Part shown: positions 44,905-53,584 of the stretch, piece by piece
Layout of the letters: each line of letters opens with the position of its first letter
How positions within the stretch are numbered: position 1 is the stretch's first letter
The notes under the pieces: generated by a model
Database searches by the model: none
What the model was told of the DNA's origin: nothing
Seen by the model: only the letters and a program-made list of their open reading frames with translations
Assembly (NCBI RefSeq): GCF_002810445.1
Contig: NZ_NEXS01000011.1
Span: 186,001 to 250,000 of the forward strand
Length of the DNA stretch: 64,000 nt
Direction of reading: 5' to 3'
Source: Advenella sp. S44
Lineage (GTDB): Bacteria; Pseudomonadota; Gammaproteobacteria; Burkholderiales; Burkholderiaceae_B
Made by a program: the position numbers and the translations under genes

Positions 44905-44978
44905 TGCGTTTGTCTCCAACTACACTTTTGTTCAGTGAAAGGTGGTCAGCCCACCTTTCACGCATATGGCATCCGCAA

Positions 44979-46013
44979 TTACTTTTGCTTTGCGGCCTGC
45001 TCTGCCCAGCTTGCGTTTACAAAGCCGCTATAGTCGTCAAGGACAGAGTCGATCTGCTTTTGCTCCTTCAGGAACGCGGCGCTCTCGGTAAGTGCCTTGG
45101 CTGCGCCGGAATTGGCGCCACCGCTCAGCCAGGTATCAGAGGCCATATCTTCTAGCGTCGGGAAAACCAGCATTTTCATCGCTTCCAGGATATCCTTGGA
45201 ATCGCCACCGATCATTTGCGTAATACCTTTGACCTCTGGACTGTCCTGTGTCCATTTGGCGCCATTCTGGTTGTAATCGCTGTAGGCATCGGCCAGGACC
45301 TTGGTGTAGGCCTGCATGAATTTAGGATTCTTCTCCGCCCACCCCTTGTCAACCACAATGCCGTCGAACGTTGGCACACTGGACTTGCCGACTTCCTCGG
45401 AGTCGGTAAGCACGGTTCCGTCCTTCAGCAACGTCGTCAACGCTGGTGGCCACACATAGGCTGCGTCAATATCGCCACGCTGCCAGGCGGCCACGATCTG
45501 CGGCGGTTGCATATTCAGGATACGCACGTCGCGTGGATTCATTTTCCATACTTTACTGAGCGCGACGAGCAGATGAAAATGCGACGTTGACACAAATGGC
45601 ACGCCAATGCGCTTGCCCTTGAGGTCTTCGGGCTTGCTGATGCCCGAATCCTTACGAACCACGAGCGCTTCTGAATGTCCGATGTTATCCAGGATCCAGA
45701 ACAGCTGCATATCCACGCCGCGAGTGGCAGCCGCCGCAATACCGGTAGAGCCCAGGACACCAATCGGAATGCCGCCCGAAGCCAGTGCACTGGAAATATC
45801 GCCGGCTGAACTGAACTGACGCCATTTCACGGTGTATCCGGCAGCCTTTAGCGGTTCGTCGAATTTTTTCATGGCGATGGCCGACACATAAGGTCCGACA
45901 ATCTGTTGATAGCCTATCGTGACTTCCTCTTGCGCGGCTGCGTGGGCACTCCAGCCAAGCGTTGCTACGGTTGCTGAGATACACAGCATTTTTTTCAGAA
46001 ACGTGTTTTTCAT
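44979..46013 (-). CDS. tauA: Taurine ABC transporter substrate-binding protein
   Basis: 344 aa with signal peptide to about AHAAAQ. TauA features: VTIGYQQIVGPYVSAIA, SSAGDISSALASGGIPIGVLGSTGIAAAATRGVDMQLFWI and the W/Y-rich ligand region GDIDAAYVWPPALTTLL. ATG 46013 follows GGAGACAA, the same leader as tauB. It captures taurine in the periplasm for TauBC. An almost 400-bp gap upstream suggests its own promoter, separate from tauXY. Confidence 0.93.
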   Translation of the reverse strand: MKNTFLKKMLCISATVATLGWSAHAAAQEEVTIGYQQIVGPYVSAIAMKKFDEPLKAAGYTVKWRQFSSAGDISSALASGGIPIGVLGSTGIAAAATRGVDMQLFWILDNIGHSEALVVRKDSGISKPEDLKGKRIGVPFVSTSHFHLLVALSKVWKMNPRDVRILNMQPPQIVAAWQRGDIDAAYVWPPALTTLLKDGTVLTDSEEVGKSSVPTFDGIVVDKGWAEKNPKFMQAYTKVLADAYSDYNQNGAKWTQDSPEVKGITQMIGGDSKDILEAMKMLVFPTLEDMASDTWLSGGANSGAAKALTESAAFLKEQKQIDSVLDDYSGFVNASWAEQAAKQK

Positions 46014-46411
46014 GTTTGTCTCCATGAACGGTGGTTTACAACGTTGTAGTAAGTGCGCCTGATATGCGCAACGATGAGTTTTTTATAGATTTATTCATAT
46101 TGCAATTGCGGTATGTCTCTTGTCTATTGTGCTGCTCCCTCCTGTACTGCTCTCCTGGTGCTCTCGGTCAAAGACTTAGATTGATGACTTCTGCGGTTGC
46201 TTCTGTCGGTTCATCTGCCCGTTCCTTCTATCGGTGACTTCTGTCGGTCCCGTCGGTACTTCCATCGGTGACTTTTGTCTGTTGCTTCTATGGTTATTTC
46301 TGTCAGCTGCTACGGTTAGTTCCTGTGAGTACTGTCTTGTCGCGCGGCCCTTGGCGGATACTGCCCGGTGTTGTTTTTGCCTTGTTTTGTCCTGTGCTGT
46401 TTGCTGGAAAA
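46014..46411. repeat. Intergenic region with degenerate cttctatcggtga-type repeats
   Basis: The gap between tauA and the binding-protein gene includes the tauA promoter region (46014-46110). Then 46190-46330 contains several imperfect units such as cttctgtcggt, cttctatcggtga and cttccatcggtga in varied spacing. No reading frame here looks like a protein. It is the third pyrimidine-rich repeat tract of the window. Confidence 0.6.
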
Positions 46412-47224
46412 TCAGCGAATCATTAGTCTGTCCGGTTCAGGCGCCACGCCAAACCACTTGCGATAGATTGCGGCGTAGTCTCCGGATTTTATGGTCTGGC
46501 GCAATGCGTTGTTCACGCGCGACGTCAGGGCGCTGTTCTTTGGCATCGCTATTGCGTAAAAATCATTTTGCGTCGCAACGCTATCGGCCACCTTAATCAG
46601 GCCCTGACCTTTATGCTGACTGTAATAGCGCACATTTGCCGTATCGTGAACCAGCGCATCCAGCCTGCCCGCTGCCACCTCCAGATACGGAAAACCTGCA
46701 TCCATGTTCTGGAAATATGTGACTTTGGCCTGCGGCAACGTCCGGCTCACATAATCGGCAGCATCAGTGCCGCGTTTTACGCCAATCCGTTTGTCGGCCA
46801 GATCAGCGAAGTTGTTGATCGTGCCATTGTCACTGGCCACGACCAGAGAAATATCACTGCGAAAATAAGGGTCTGAAAAGTCGACGCTGCGCTCACGATC
46901 CTGCGTGATGGTAATGCCGGCAATGGCCATGTCCACCTTGCCCGCTGTCAGGTTCGCAAAGATGTTGGAAAAGTCCATGGGAAGCAGTGAGTAGGAGACC
47001 CCCATTTGACGCGTGATCAGGTTTAGAAGATCAATATCAAACCCCACATATTTTCCTGCCTCACGAAACTCGAACGGCAGGAAGGCGGTATCGGTGGCAA
47101 CCACCAGCGTTTCTGCCCGCGCTGATCGGGCGCCTGGCGGCATCACTGCGTATAGCATCAAAAAAAGGAATACGGTAATGGCCAAACCTGCAGATTTGTA
47201 GCGCGAGCAATGGCGGGGTTTCAT
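46412..47224 (-). CDS. Polar amino-acid type solute-binding protein coupled to tauY
   Basis: 270 aa with a signal segment (about 13-38). The SBP_bac_3 fold is clear: LVVATDTAFLPFEFREAGKYVGFDIDLLNLITRQMG, MAIAGITITQDRERSVDFSDPYF and LADKRIGVKRGTDAADYV. It resembles GlnH/ArtJ receptors, but no HisM-type permease or ATPase is adjacent. Its ATG overlaps the tauY stop (TGATG), so it is translated with TauY. It could be a second receptor for taurine or a related amine, or a periplasmic sensor. ATG 47224 is preferred over an open frame that runs back into tauY. Confidence 0.88.
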   Translation of the reverse strand: MKPRHCSRYKSAGLAITVFLFLMLYAVMPPGARSARAETLVVATDTAFLPFEFREAGKYVGFDIDLLNLITRQMGVSYSLLPMDFSNIFANLTAGKVDMAIAGITITQDRERSVDFSDPYFRSDISLVVASDNGTINNFADLADKRIGVKRGTDAADYVSRTLPQAKVTYFQNMDAGFPYLEVAAGRLDALVHDTANVRYYSQHKGQGLIKVADSVATQNDFYAIAMPKNSALTSRVNNALRQTIKSGDYAAIYRKWFGVAPEPDRLMIR

Positions 47225-48594
47225 CAGATCACCTCGTCTCTCAGGTAATACCAGTGATAAAGCATGGCCTGTCCGATGCGCCGGAAAGGAGAAAAAAGAT
47301 GTCCAGGCAGCGGTGAATTGTAGATGGGAAGGTCCCACTGCAGTCCGTCCTGCCCCACGATCCGCTGTGCCAGCCGGCGCCCTGCCCATGCCGACGACGA
47401 CACGCCGTTACCGCCATAACCAAATGAGTAATAAATTGACAGTGCTGGGTCGGGCTGAACAATGCGCGGCATCATATCGTGACTGACATCAACCCATCCA
47501 CTCCAGTTATAGGCCACAGGCACGCCTTCGAGTGAGGGGAACTTGCGGTACAGGCCCTTTTTAAGCAGCTCCAGATGTTTCGGGTTCGCTGCGTCTTTAC
47601 CCGTAATGGCACTGCGACTGCCAATTTGCACGGAACCGTCCGGCAACAGCCGGTAATAAAATCGGAGCGTACGGGTGTCCGTGATAAATACGGTAGACTT
47701 CAGCCCAGCCTCAGCCAGCTCCTGTGGTGTCAGCGGACGAGTTACCATGGAATTGGACTGAATCGGCATCAGTTTGGAACGTGTCGTTGCATGCACGCCC
47801 TGAGTTGTATAACCACCTGTGGCGAATGCCACCTTGCGCGCCTTGACAATACCGCCTGGTGTATGCAGGTGGTGCAGGCCATCGCGCGTTTCCACTCTTA
47901 TCACCGGGCTAGAGGTATGCACCTTAACGCCGAGTTCGCGAGCCCGGCGCAGATAGCCAAACGCCAGCTTCAGCGGATGCACGCCGACACCCTGGGGCTC
48001 CCATAACGCGGCTTTTGCCTCCTGGTCATTCACATATTCTTCATGCAGTTCACCACGGCTGAGCATGCGCGTCTTGTAGCCGAATACGTCATTCATCACC
48101 CGACTTTCGTTGCGCAGAAAATCAATTTTCTTGTCCCGGTGCGCCGTGTAAAGGTGGCCACCTGTTTGCGCATCACAATCGAATTGCGCCACCAGTGATT
48201 CCCAATACTCGAAACCGGAGCGTATTTCCGCATCCAGGCGCTTTGCCGTCTGCTCGCCCCATTTGGCAAGCCACTGAGAGCGATACAGGCGACCCATCGC
48301 GTTCTGTCCCTGTCCGCCATTGCGGCTGGTACATCCCCAGGCAGCAGCATTGGCCTCCAGCACGACAACGTCGGCCTGATGGTCCTGCGCCAAATGAAGC
48401 GCGGTGGACAGTCCGGTAAAACCCGAACCTACCACAACCACGTCCGCAATAAGCCCGTCAGGTGCCGGCCCGTCATCGGGCGGGGGCTCTCCGGCTGTCG
48501 CAACCCAGTACGTCGGTGCGTACTGCTGGCCCTGCGTCGGAGTATCGGTAAGGGGATCGAACAGCGGATCGTATGCACGCATCAGAGTTGCCAT
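47224..48594 (-). CDS. tauY: Taurine dehydrogenase large subunit (FAD oxidoreductase)
   Basis: 456 aa, DAO-type FAD oxidoreductase: dinucleotide motif VVVGSGFTGLSTALHLA (about 53-69), ANAAAWGCTSRNGGQGQ, and the C-terminal FGYGGNGVSSSAWAGRRLA. TauXY oxidatively deaminates taurine to sulfoacetaldehyde and ammonia, passing electrons to a cytochrome. The assignment rests on its partner tauX 14 bp upstream, the Xsc/Pta genes and the tau transporter. Alone, the sequence would only be called an FAD-dependent amine/amino-acid oxidoreductase. Confidence 0.88.
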   Translation of the reverse strand: MATLMRAYDPLFDPLTDTPTQGQQYAPTYWVATAGEPPPDDGPAPDGLIADVVVVGSGFTGLSTALHLAQDHQADVVVLEANAAAWGCTSRNGGQGQNAMGRLYRSQWLAKWGEQTAKRLDAEIRSGFEYWESLVAQFDCDAQTGGHLYTAHRDKKIDFLRNESRVMNDVFGYKTRMLSRGELHEEYVNDQEAKAALWEPQGVGVHPLKLAFGYLRRARELGVKVHTSSPVIRVETRDGLHHLHTPGGIVKARKVAFATGGYTTQGVHATTRSKLMPIQSNSMVTRPLTPQELAEAGLKSTVFITDTRTLRFYYRLLPDGSVQIGSRSAITGKDAANPKHLELLKKGLYRKFPSLEGVPVAYNWSGWVDVSHDMMPRIVQPDPALSIYYSFGYGGNGVSSSAWAGRRLAQRIVGQDGLQWDLPIYNSPLPGHLFSPFRRIGQAMLYHWYYLRDEVI

Positions 48595-48608
48595 GACGAT
48601 GCTCCCGC

Positions 48609-49001
48609 CTATTTTCCGGCCGCAATCGCAGGACGGTTCTTGCGAAATGCGTTTTTAACAAGAATTTTTCCGTCTTTGAAAGTGAACAGGTCGACCATGT
48701 TCGCCTCGATGCGCGATCCGTCCTTCTGGGTACCCGTAAATGTGGTTTCCGATACGCCACGATCGCCACTGACCCAGTGACTGCCATTGCGCCATTGCGC
48801 ATCGGGAATATTCTCCCAGGCGGCCGCGAAGGCCTTTCTGACAGCCTCCCGCCCTTCAATTCGATTGCCGCAGACCTGATCGCCCGCCACCATTTCAAAA
48901 ACACAGTCGTCATGCATGAATGACATCAGGGCGTCAATGTCATGGTCGTTCCATGCCTGGGAAAAGGCTTCAAGGGTCTGGATATTGACTTCGTTATTCA
49001 T
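48609..49001 (-). CDS. tauX: Taurine dehydrogenase small subunit (NTF2/SnoaL-like)
   Basis: 130 aa with the SnoaL/NTF2-like fold: TLEAFSQAWNDHDIDALMSFMHDDCVFEM, the EGREAVRKAF helix and a C-terminal NMVDLFTFKDGKILVKNAFRK strand pair. TauX is the small subunit of taurine dehydrogenase in Paracoccus and its genes lie before tauY, as here. AGGAG lies 8 nt before the ATG. It is the first gene of the tauX-tauY-receptor unit; candidate TauR sites lie just upstream. Confidence 0.87.
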   Translation of the reverse strand: MNNEVNIQTLEAFSQAWNDHDIDALMSFMHDDCVFEMVAGDQVCGNRIEGREAVRKAFAAAWENIPDAQWRNGSHWVSGDRGVSETTFTGTQKDGSRIEANMVDLFTFKDGKILVKNAFRKNRPAIAAGK

Positions 49002-49410
49002 TTTGTATTCTCCTGCTTTGATATGTCGATCAAAGATAGAAGAAGTTGACTCGTTGGTCTAGATCCAGTTCCCTCACTTCGTTGAGTCCAGTCTTGTGGG
49101 CCTGTTTTGATCCACAATGTCAGATTGGCACACCCTTACCAGGCGGCATCCTCTTTTTCCGCCGGTTTGCCTGCCAGCTTACGATGTCTGTGCTTTGCGG
49201 CGGTTGTGCATTGCATTAATCTGGTGCGCCGCAACGAAACGCAAGCGGATTCCGCAGCCGAAGTGAAGTCCAGTTTTCGTCCATTGCAGCGCTCCAGATC
49301 AAGCACCCTGGCTCGCTATGGCTCAGTGATCGCCACGTTGAATCGGCCACCGGAACACGCCATTGGAGCTATCTGTTGTCGCAATGTGTTCGCGTATGAG
49401 ACGCGGATGC
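49002..49410. other. Intergenic region upstream of tauX
   Basis: About 410 bp. The 90 bp nearest tauX carry the promoter region and two candidate regulator repeats (49059-49091). The remainder (49100-49410) has an open plus-strand frame without recognisable protein character, which I do not call. Confidence 0.5.
49059..49091 (-). promoter_or_regulatory. Candidate TauR direct repeats upstream of tauX
   Basis: On the minus strand ctggatctag (49059-49068) and ctggactcaa (49082-49091) are direct repeats 23 bp apart, 58-90 bp before the tauX start. From memory, TauR of R. capsulatus binds direct CTGGACYTAA repeats; the second unit differs at one base, the first at several. They were not found before xsc. 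Confidence 0.45.
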
Positions 49411-49917
49411 TCAATGCAGCGATCCCCAGCGCTTGACTGACGGTTCTGCCTGCGCCCACAGCCAGTACTGCCCGTTTTTGCACACATCCAGCGTATACCA
49501 GCGCTCTACTGTTTTGCCGTCCGCGATATCCTCTACCGAGAACAATGCCTTTTTGCATGTGGTCAATGCGTTGACCGATTCACTGACGACAATTGTGCGA
49601 CCCTTGTTGTTGCCGTAAGGCACCGGCTGTTCAACCTGCCAGCGCCGCTCTTGTCCAGGTACGCTTTGCGCTATCGCATTTGCAATTTCCTGCTGCTCCG
49701 CCGCACTGAACCGCTTCATCACATATTTGACGCCAGCATCCACTGCTGCATTAGTGGCCACTGCAACGGTCAGCCCCAGGGCGGGGTTGCCCGTTACCGA
49801 AGATGTCGCCGCACCGGCCGTAATGCCCGGTAGCGTCGCGATCATTGAACAACCGGCAAGGCCACCAAAGGCACCAATGATAAGTGTGATTGCGATAATT
49901 CGCGCTGGTACCCGCAT
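49411..49917 (-). CDS. Lipoprotein, paralogue of its upstream neighbour
   Basis: 168 aa. The start MRVPARIIAITLIIGAFGGLAGC carries a lipobox with C23. The middle has a glycine-rich segment (GITAGAATSSVTGNPALGL) that could be a membrane-associated helix. The C-terminal motif CKNGQYWLWAQAEPSVKRWGSL is shared with the next gene. Its ATG overlaps the TAA of that gene by one base (TAATG). No known family is recognised. A cell-envelope role is inferred only from lipidation. Confidence 0.75.
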   Translation of the reverse strand: MRVPARIIAITLIIGAFGGLAGCSMIATLPGITAGAATSSVTGNPALGLTVAVATNAAVDAGVKYVMKRFSAAEQQEIANAIAQSVPGQERRWQVEQPVPYGNNKGRTIVVSESVNALTTCKKALFSVEDIADGKTVERWYTLDVCKNGQYWLWAQAEPSVKRWGSLH

Positions 49918-50549
49918 TACTGCAAGGCTCCCCAACGGCTGACGGCCGGCTCTGCCGTTGCCCACGCCCAGCGAGCGCCATCTTTGCAGATGGAAGCCAC
50001 ATAGAACTCGTTGCGAGGTACCGAATTTTCTTCGCTATCGACAGAATAGACGATTTCCTTGCATTCGAGCAGGCCTTGACTGATAACGCGACTGACCGTT
50101 ACCCGCCCTTGTTCATCGGGTTCCATGGGAATGGAATGGATAGACTTCCAGTTGGCCACGTCGCCTTCGTTCAGTTTGCCGGCCGCAGTGGCAATTACCT
50201 CCTGGGTATAGCCGTGCATTTCGCGCTGGACATATTGCACTGCGCTGCGAGTGGCCGCTTGTACGCCAACGCCGATGCCGGTCGTGATTGCCGCGTTGTC
50301 GGTGACCTTCTGGGCAAGGGCCGCACTGGCAATCCCCGCGCCCGCCGAAGAGCCCTCTAGCACGAGGGACTGACAGCCCGCCAGCCCCATGACAAGCGAA
50401 ATCGCAGTCAAACGCAGGGCTCGGGCAGGAAAATTCGGGCGCCGGGCGCTGGCCGCTGCGATGCAGTTCCTTAGAACGGTGGGAAAGACGGAAAATAGCC
50501 GCCGGTGAAATATGCGCAAAATCAGGTGCTTACAATGGTTTTTTGACAA
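49917..50549 (-). CDS. Lipoprotein, paralogue of its downstream neighbour
   Basis: Up to 210 aa. The lipobox is SLVMGLAGC (C59 in this frame). The preceding ~40 residues are unusually long for a signal peptide, and the frame starts with TTG at 50549, so the true start may lie nearer to ARALRLTAISL. The body has a Gly/Ala-rich helix (GSSAGAGIASAALAQKV) and ends CKDGARWAWATAEPAVSRWGAL, parallel to its neighbour. The pair looks like a tandem duplication with coupled translation. Function unknown. Confidence 0.7.
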   Translation of the reverse strand: MSKNHCKHLILRIFHRRLFSVFPTVLRNCIAAASARRPNFPARALRLTAISLVMGLAGCQSLVLEGSSAGAGIASAALAQKVTDNAAITTGIGVGVQAATRSAVQYVQREMHGYTQEVIATAAGKLNEGDVANWKSIHSIPMEPDEQGRVTVSRVISQGLLECKEIVYSVDSEENSVPRNEFYVASICKDGARWAWATAEPAVSRWGALQ

Positions 50550-50705
50550 AACACATTATATTATCTAAGCACGTTGATTGCACATAAAGAAGCGTCAGGA
50601 AGTTGTAATCAGATGTTGGTGCGCTTCTGCACCGCCGTACTGCCGCTGATTTGTATGCTTGCGCTTAGGCACGGCAGGGCTTCAAACACACCCGACATAG
50701 GCAGC

Positions 50706-51332
50706 TCAATATAGCGTATCGCGCTGCCGCTGCGGCAGTTCCCGATCATACTTCTGGCCGTCGATTTGATGTTGGGTCAGTCCTGCCAAAATGGTGCCCG
50801 CAGTCGGCACCTTCATTTCGCCTCGCTCGGGCGCTCGATTCCACAGCCCGGAGCGCTGGATGGCGCGAGCACACTGAAAATAGACGCGTTCGACTTTCAT
50901 AACAATGACGCATTGTGGTGGCTTATCGTGCATGGCCAGGCGCTGCAGCAATGACGGATCAATGCTGATATGCGCCGTACCATTGACGCGCAGCGTTTCT
51001 CCCAGGCCAGGAACAAGAAAAAGCAGGGCAATGCGGGGATCATCAAGCAAATTGCGCAGGCTGTCGATACGATTATTTCCCCGTCGTTCCGGCAACAGCA
51101 GCGTGTGTTCATCTTCAATCTGAACAAAACCGGCCGGATCGCCCCGTGGTGACGCATCCAGGCCATCGGGACCGCTAGTGGCCAAAATGGCAAAAGGCGA
51201 GGCTTCAATCAAAGGCCGGTATAGCGGATGGATATAATCCACTTCCTTTTTCAGAGACGCCTCGCTGGCCGCGCCAAACAAAGCCGTCAACTGATCAATA
51301 TTGCCGATACGGTAGGAATTATCATGGGCCAC
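50706..51332 (-). CDS. Pyridoxamine 5'-phosphate oxidase-fold FMN flavoprotein (MSMEG_1061 type)
   Basis: 208 aa. PPOX split-barrel marks: FAILATSGPDGLDASPRGDPAGFV, TLLLPERRGNNRIDSLRNLLDDPRIALLFLVPG and the GTAHIS strand. The C-terminal ERVYFQCARAIQRSGLW is the signature of the MSMEG_1061 group. Such proteins bind FMN and may reduce small molecules; no physiological role is settled. It stands alone. Confidence 0.87.
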   Translation of the reverse strand: MAHDNSYRIGNIDQLTALFGAASEASLKKEVDYIHPLYRPLIEASPFAILATSGPDGLDASPRGDPAGFVQIEDEHTLLLPERRGNNRIDSLRNLLDDPRIALLFLVPGLGETLRVNGTAHISIDPSLLQRLAMHDKPPQCVIVMKVERVYFQCARAIQRSGLWNRAPERGEMKVPTAGTILAGLTQHQIDGQKYDRELPQRQRDTLY

Positions 51333-51604
51333 TGTCGGTTTCTCCGAAAAAATGCGAAAGCTAGCACAGCCTTACTATACTACGCCCTGCGCGTTGCGTT
51401 CATGTGACCGGGAGCGAGGGTAACCGGACAGCGACAGGATGCGGCAGTCGATGCCACGGGTGCGACAGTGCGAAATTGGTAGCGACGCAAGGCATACACA
51501 AAAAAAGCGCCGGGCATCTGTCATGTCATATGCAATTGATCCGAGAAGGCGTATCCTTTGCTATGTATCGTCGTTGGTGGCGATCATCTTCAAGGAGACT
51601 GCTC

Positions 51605-51988
51605 ATGAAAAAAGCACTATTGTCCGGTGTGCTCGCATTGGCTGGCGTGGGATTTATCAGCAACGCAGCCCTGGCTGCAGAACCACCGGTTAAAACAGAA
51701 AACGGCATATTGGTCGACAGCAACGGCATGACGCTATATACCTTTGACAAGGATAAAGAGACACCGGGGGAAAGCGCATGTTCGGGTCAATGCGCAGAGA
51801 ACTGGCCGCCCCTGATGGCCACTGCAGAGGACGAGAAGTCCGGTGACTATGAGGTGATCAAGCGTGATGATGATCAATCTCAATGGACATACAAGGGACA
51901 ACCGCTGTATCTATTCAAAAAAGACAGCAAGCCTGGCGATATGACCGGCGACGGGGTCAAAGACGTCTGGCACGTTATCAAACCCTAG
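51605..51988 (+). CDS. Secreted COG4315-type repeat protein
   Basis: 127 aa with signal peptide MKKALLSGVLALAGVGFISN...LA (about 1-25). It has two copies of the Yx(FWY)xxD repeat, as LYTFDKDKETPGESACSGQC (44-63) and LYLFKKDSKPGDMTGDG (101-117), joined by NWPPLMA. C59 and C63 may form a disulfide. The family of small periplasmic proteins has no known function. AAGGAGACT precedes ATG 51605; the frame is open from 51404 but only this part is protein-like. Confidence 0.85.
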   Translation: MKKALLSGVLALAGVGFISNAALAAEPPVKTENGILVDSNGMTLYTFDKDKETPGESACSGQCAENWPPLMATAEDEKSGDYEVIKRDDDQSQWTYKGQPLYLFKKDSKPGDMTGDGVKDVWHVIKP

Positions 51989-52022
51989 CCATCATCGCGG
52001 GCGGATGCCGCGAGCGGGTATA

Positions 52023-52952
52023 TCAGCCCAGCGCGGTATCCAGAAACATCATGACGGCAAACCCGACCATCAGGCCGATGGTGGCAAAAGTCTGGTGACC
52101 ATTGCGATGGGTTTCCGGTATCACCTCATGGGATACCACAAATATCATTGCGCCCGCTGCCAGTCCAAGGCTGGCCGGATACGCCAGCGCCATCCCGCTG
52201 GACATCCCCACTCCCACAATGGCCCCTAACGGTTCCATCAGACCGGAAGCTGCCGCAAGCAAGAACGCGCGCCCGGTTGACATGCCGATTGCCCGGAGTG
52301 CAAGCGCCACAGCCAGCCCTTCCGGGATATCCTGGATGGCGATGGCCGTGGTCAGAGGCAACCCAACCTTCATATCGCCCTGGGAAAAGCTGACGCCGAT
52401 CGCCATGCCCTCTGGCAAGTTGTGTAAGATAATCGCCAGTACAAACAGCCAGACCCCGTTAAGACGTTTGTATTCGGGCCCTTGCGTACCCACTTCCTGG
52501 TGCATATGCGGAATAAAATAATCCAGTCCGAGCATCAACAGCACGCCCAACCCCAGTCCCACAACAACAGTGGCAGAGCCCAGCAGCGCACTGCCCGTGA
52601 TTTCCTGGGCCGCTTCCAGGCCCGGAAGCAAAAGGGAAAACGAACTGGCTGCCAGCATCATGCCGGCAGCAAATCCCAGCATGGTGTCCTGAGTACGAAT
52701 GGGGACGCTGCGCAGGCCAAACACTGCTACCGCGCCCAGCGCAGTGGCGCCAAATCCGGCGAAACCGCCGATCAGTGCATAATCGAAAGCAGCATCGTCC
52801 ACCGAAGTCATGGCACGGTACGAGCCGGCAAGCAACAAAAGCAGCAAGCAGACGCCCGCTGCGATCAGACCTGCAGTGACGCGCGGGTTCTTGCGCGCCT
52901 GCAGCACCCAAGCCTGCCACAAAGACCGTTGTGCAATGTCGTGCGTATTCAT
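52023..52952 (-). CDS. ZIP family metal transporter (GufA-like)
   Basis: 309 aa, about eight helices. The ZIP metal-site helices are HNLPEGMAIGVSF and AIAIQDIPEGLAVALALR, and a cytoplasmic loop holds PHMHQEVGTQG. It moves zinc or other divalent metals. AAGGT precedes ATG 52952. The N-terminal region (about 30-60) adds one extra hydrophobic helix. It is unlinked to znuA in the window, and no Zur-like site is seen at its promoter. Confidence 0.88.
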   Translation of the reverse strand: MNTHDIAQRSLWQAWVLQARKNPRVTAGLIAAGVCLLLLLLAGSYRAMTSVDDAAFDYALIGGFAGFGATALGAVAVFGLRSVPIRTQDTMLGFAAGMMLAASSFSLLLPGLEAAQEITGSALLGSATVVVGLGLGVLLMLGLDYFIPHMHQEVGTQGPEYKRLNGVWLFVLAIILHNLPEGMAIGVSFSQGDMKVGLPLTTAIAIQDIPEGLAVALALRAIGMSTGRAFLLAAASGLMEPLGAIVGVGMSSGMALAYPASLGLAAGAMIFVVSHEVIPETHRNGHQTFATIGLMVGFAVMMFLDTALG

Positions 52953-53089
52953 TTTTACCTTAATATATTGAAAACCGGATGCGGACAATCATTCACATAG
53001 TAACAAAATGCCATCTGAAATATGAATTTTCTGCAGCGACAATATGCGATACTCTAGCATTGCCGAGCATACAAACCAGAGACTGCCCA

Positions 53090-53584
53090 ATGGCCACCAG
53101 ACCAAAATTCGACCACGCATGGAACACTTTCGCCCAGGTAAACAAACCCGTCAGAATGGTTGGCGAGTTGATTGGAGGAAAGGTCAAATTCAATACCGAG
53201 AGCCTGATTTTTCGTAACGCATGCCCGATCCGCATGAGCTATGTGCTTAATCGCAGCGGCATCCGCATCCCTTCGAATGCTGCCGGCTTTGCAGCCAGCA
53301 GCGGTGCCGATGGCCAATGGTATATGCATCGCGTCAATGACATGATCCGTTTTCTGGAACACACATTTGGCAAAGCCGATATTGAAATAAGCGGCGCGCC
53401 CACACCGGCGCAACTGACAGGCAAAAAAGGGCTGCTCGTCGTGAAGGGCCATGGCTGGGATAATGCAGCCGGCCACATCACGCTCTGGAATGGCAGCCAA
53501 TGCGCCGATTCCTGCCATTTGCATGCTGACCCGGACAACGGGACCTTCGTGCCTGAAAGAGCCTATCTGTGGGAATTGAAATGA
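53090..53584 (+). CDS. tae4: Type VI secretion amidase effector, Tae4 family
   Basis: 164 aa. Tae4 enzymes cut the D-Glu-mDAP bond of peptidoglycan in rival cells. The catalytic cysteine is C45 in FRNACPIRMSYVLN and the histidine H129 in GWDNAAGHITLWNG; D140 and the pair C138/C142 match the conserved loop and disulfide of the family. There is no signal peptide, as expected for a T6SS cargo. It overlaps the immunity gene by ATGA. No T6SS structural, vgrG or hcp gene is in the window, so it is an orphan effector that would need a system elsewhere. Confidence 0.93.
   Translation: MATRPKFDHAWNTFAQVNKPVRMVGELIGGKVKFNTESLIFRNACPIRMSYVLNRSGIRIPSNAAGFAASSGADGQWYMHRVNDMIRFLEHTFGKADIEISGAPTPAQLTGKKGLLVVKGHGWDNAAGHITLWNGSQCADSCHLHADPDNGTFVPERAYLWELK

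Noticed and set aside
49107-49436. 109-codon plus-strand frame upstream of tauX
   Set aside because: Composition is not protein-like, and it runs into the antisense of the lipoprotein gene.
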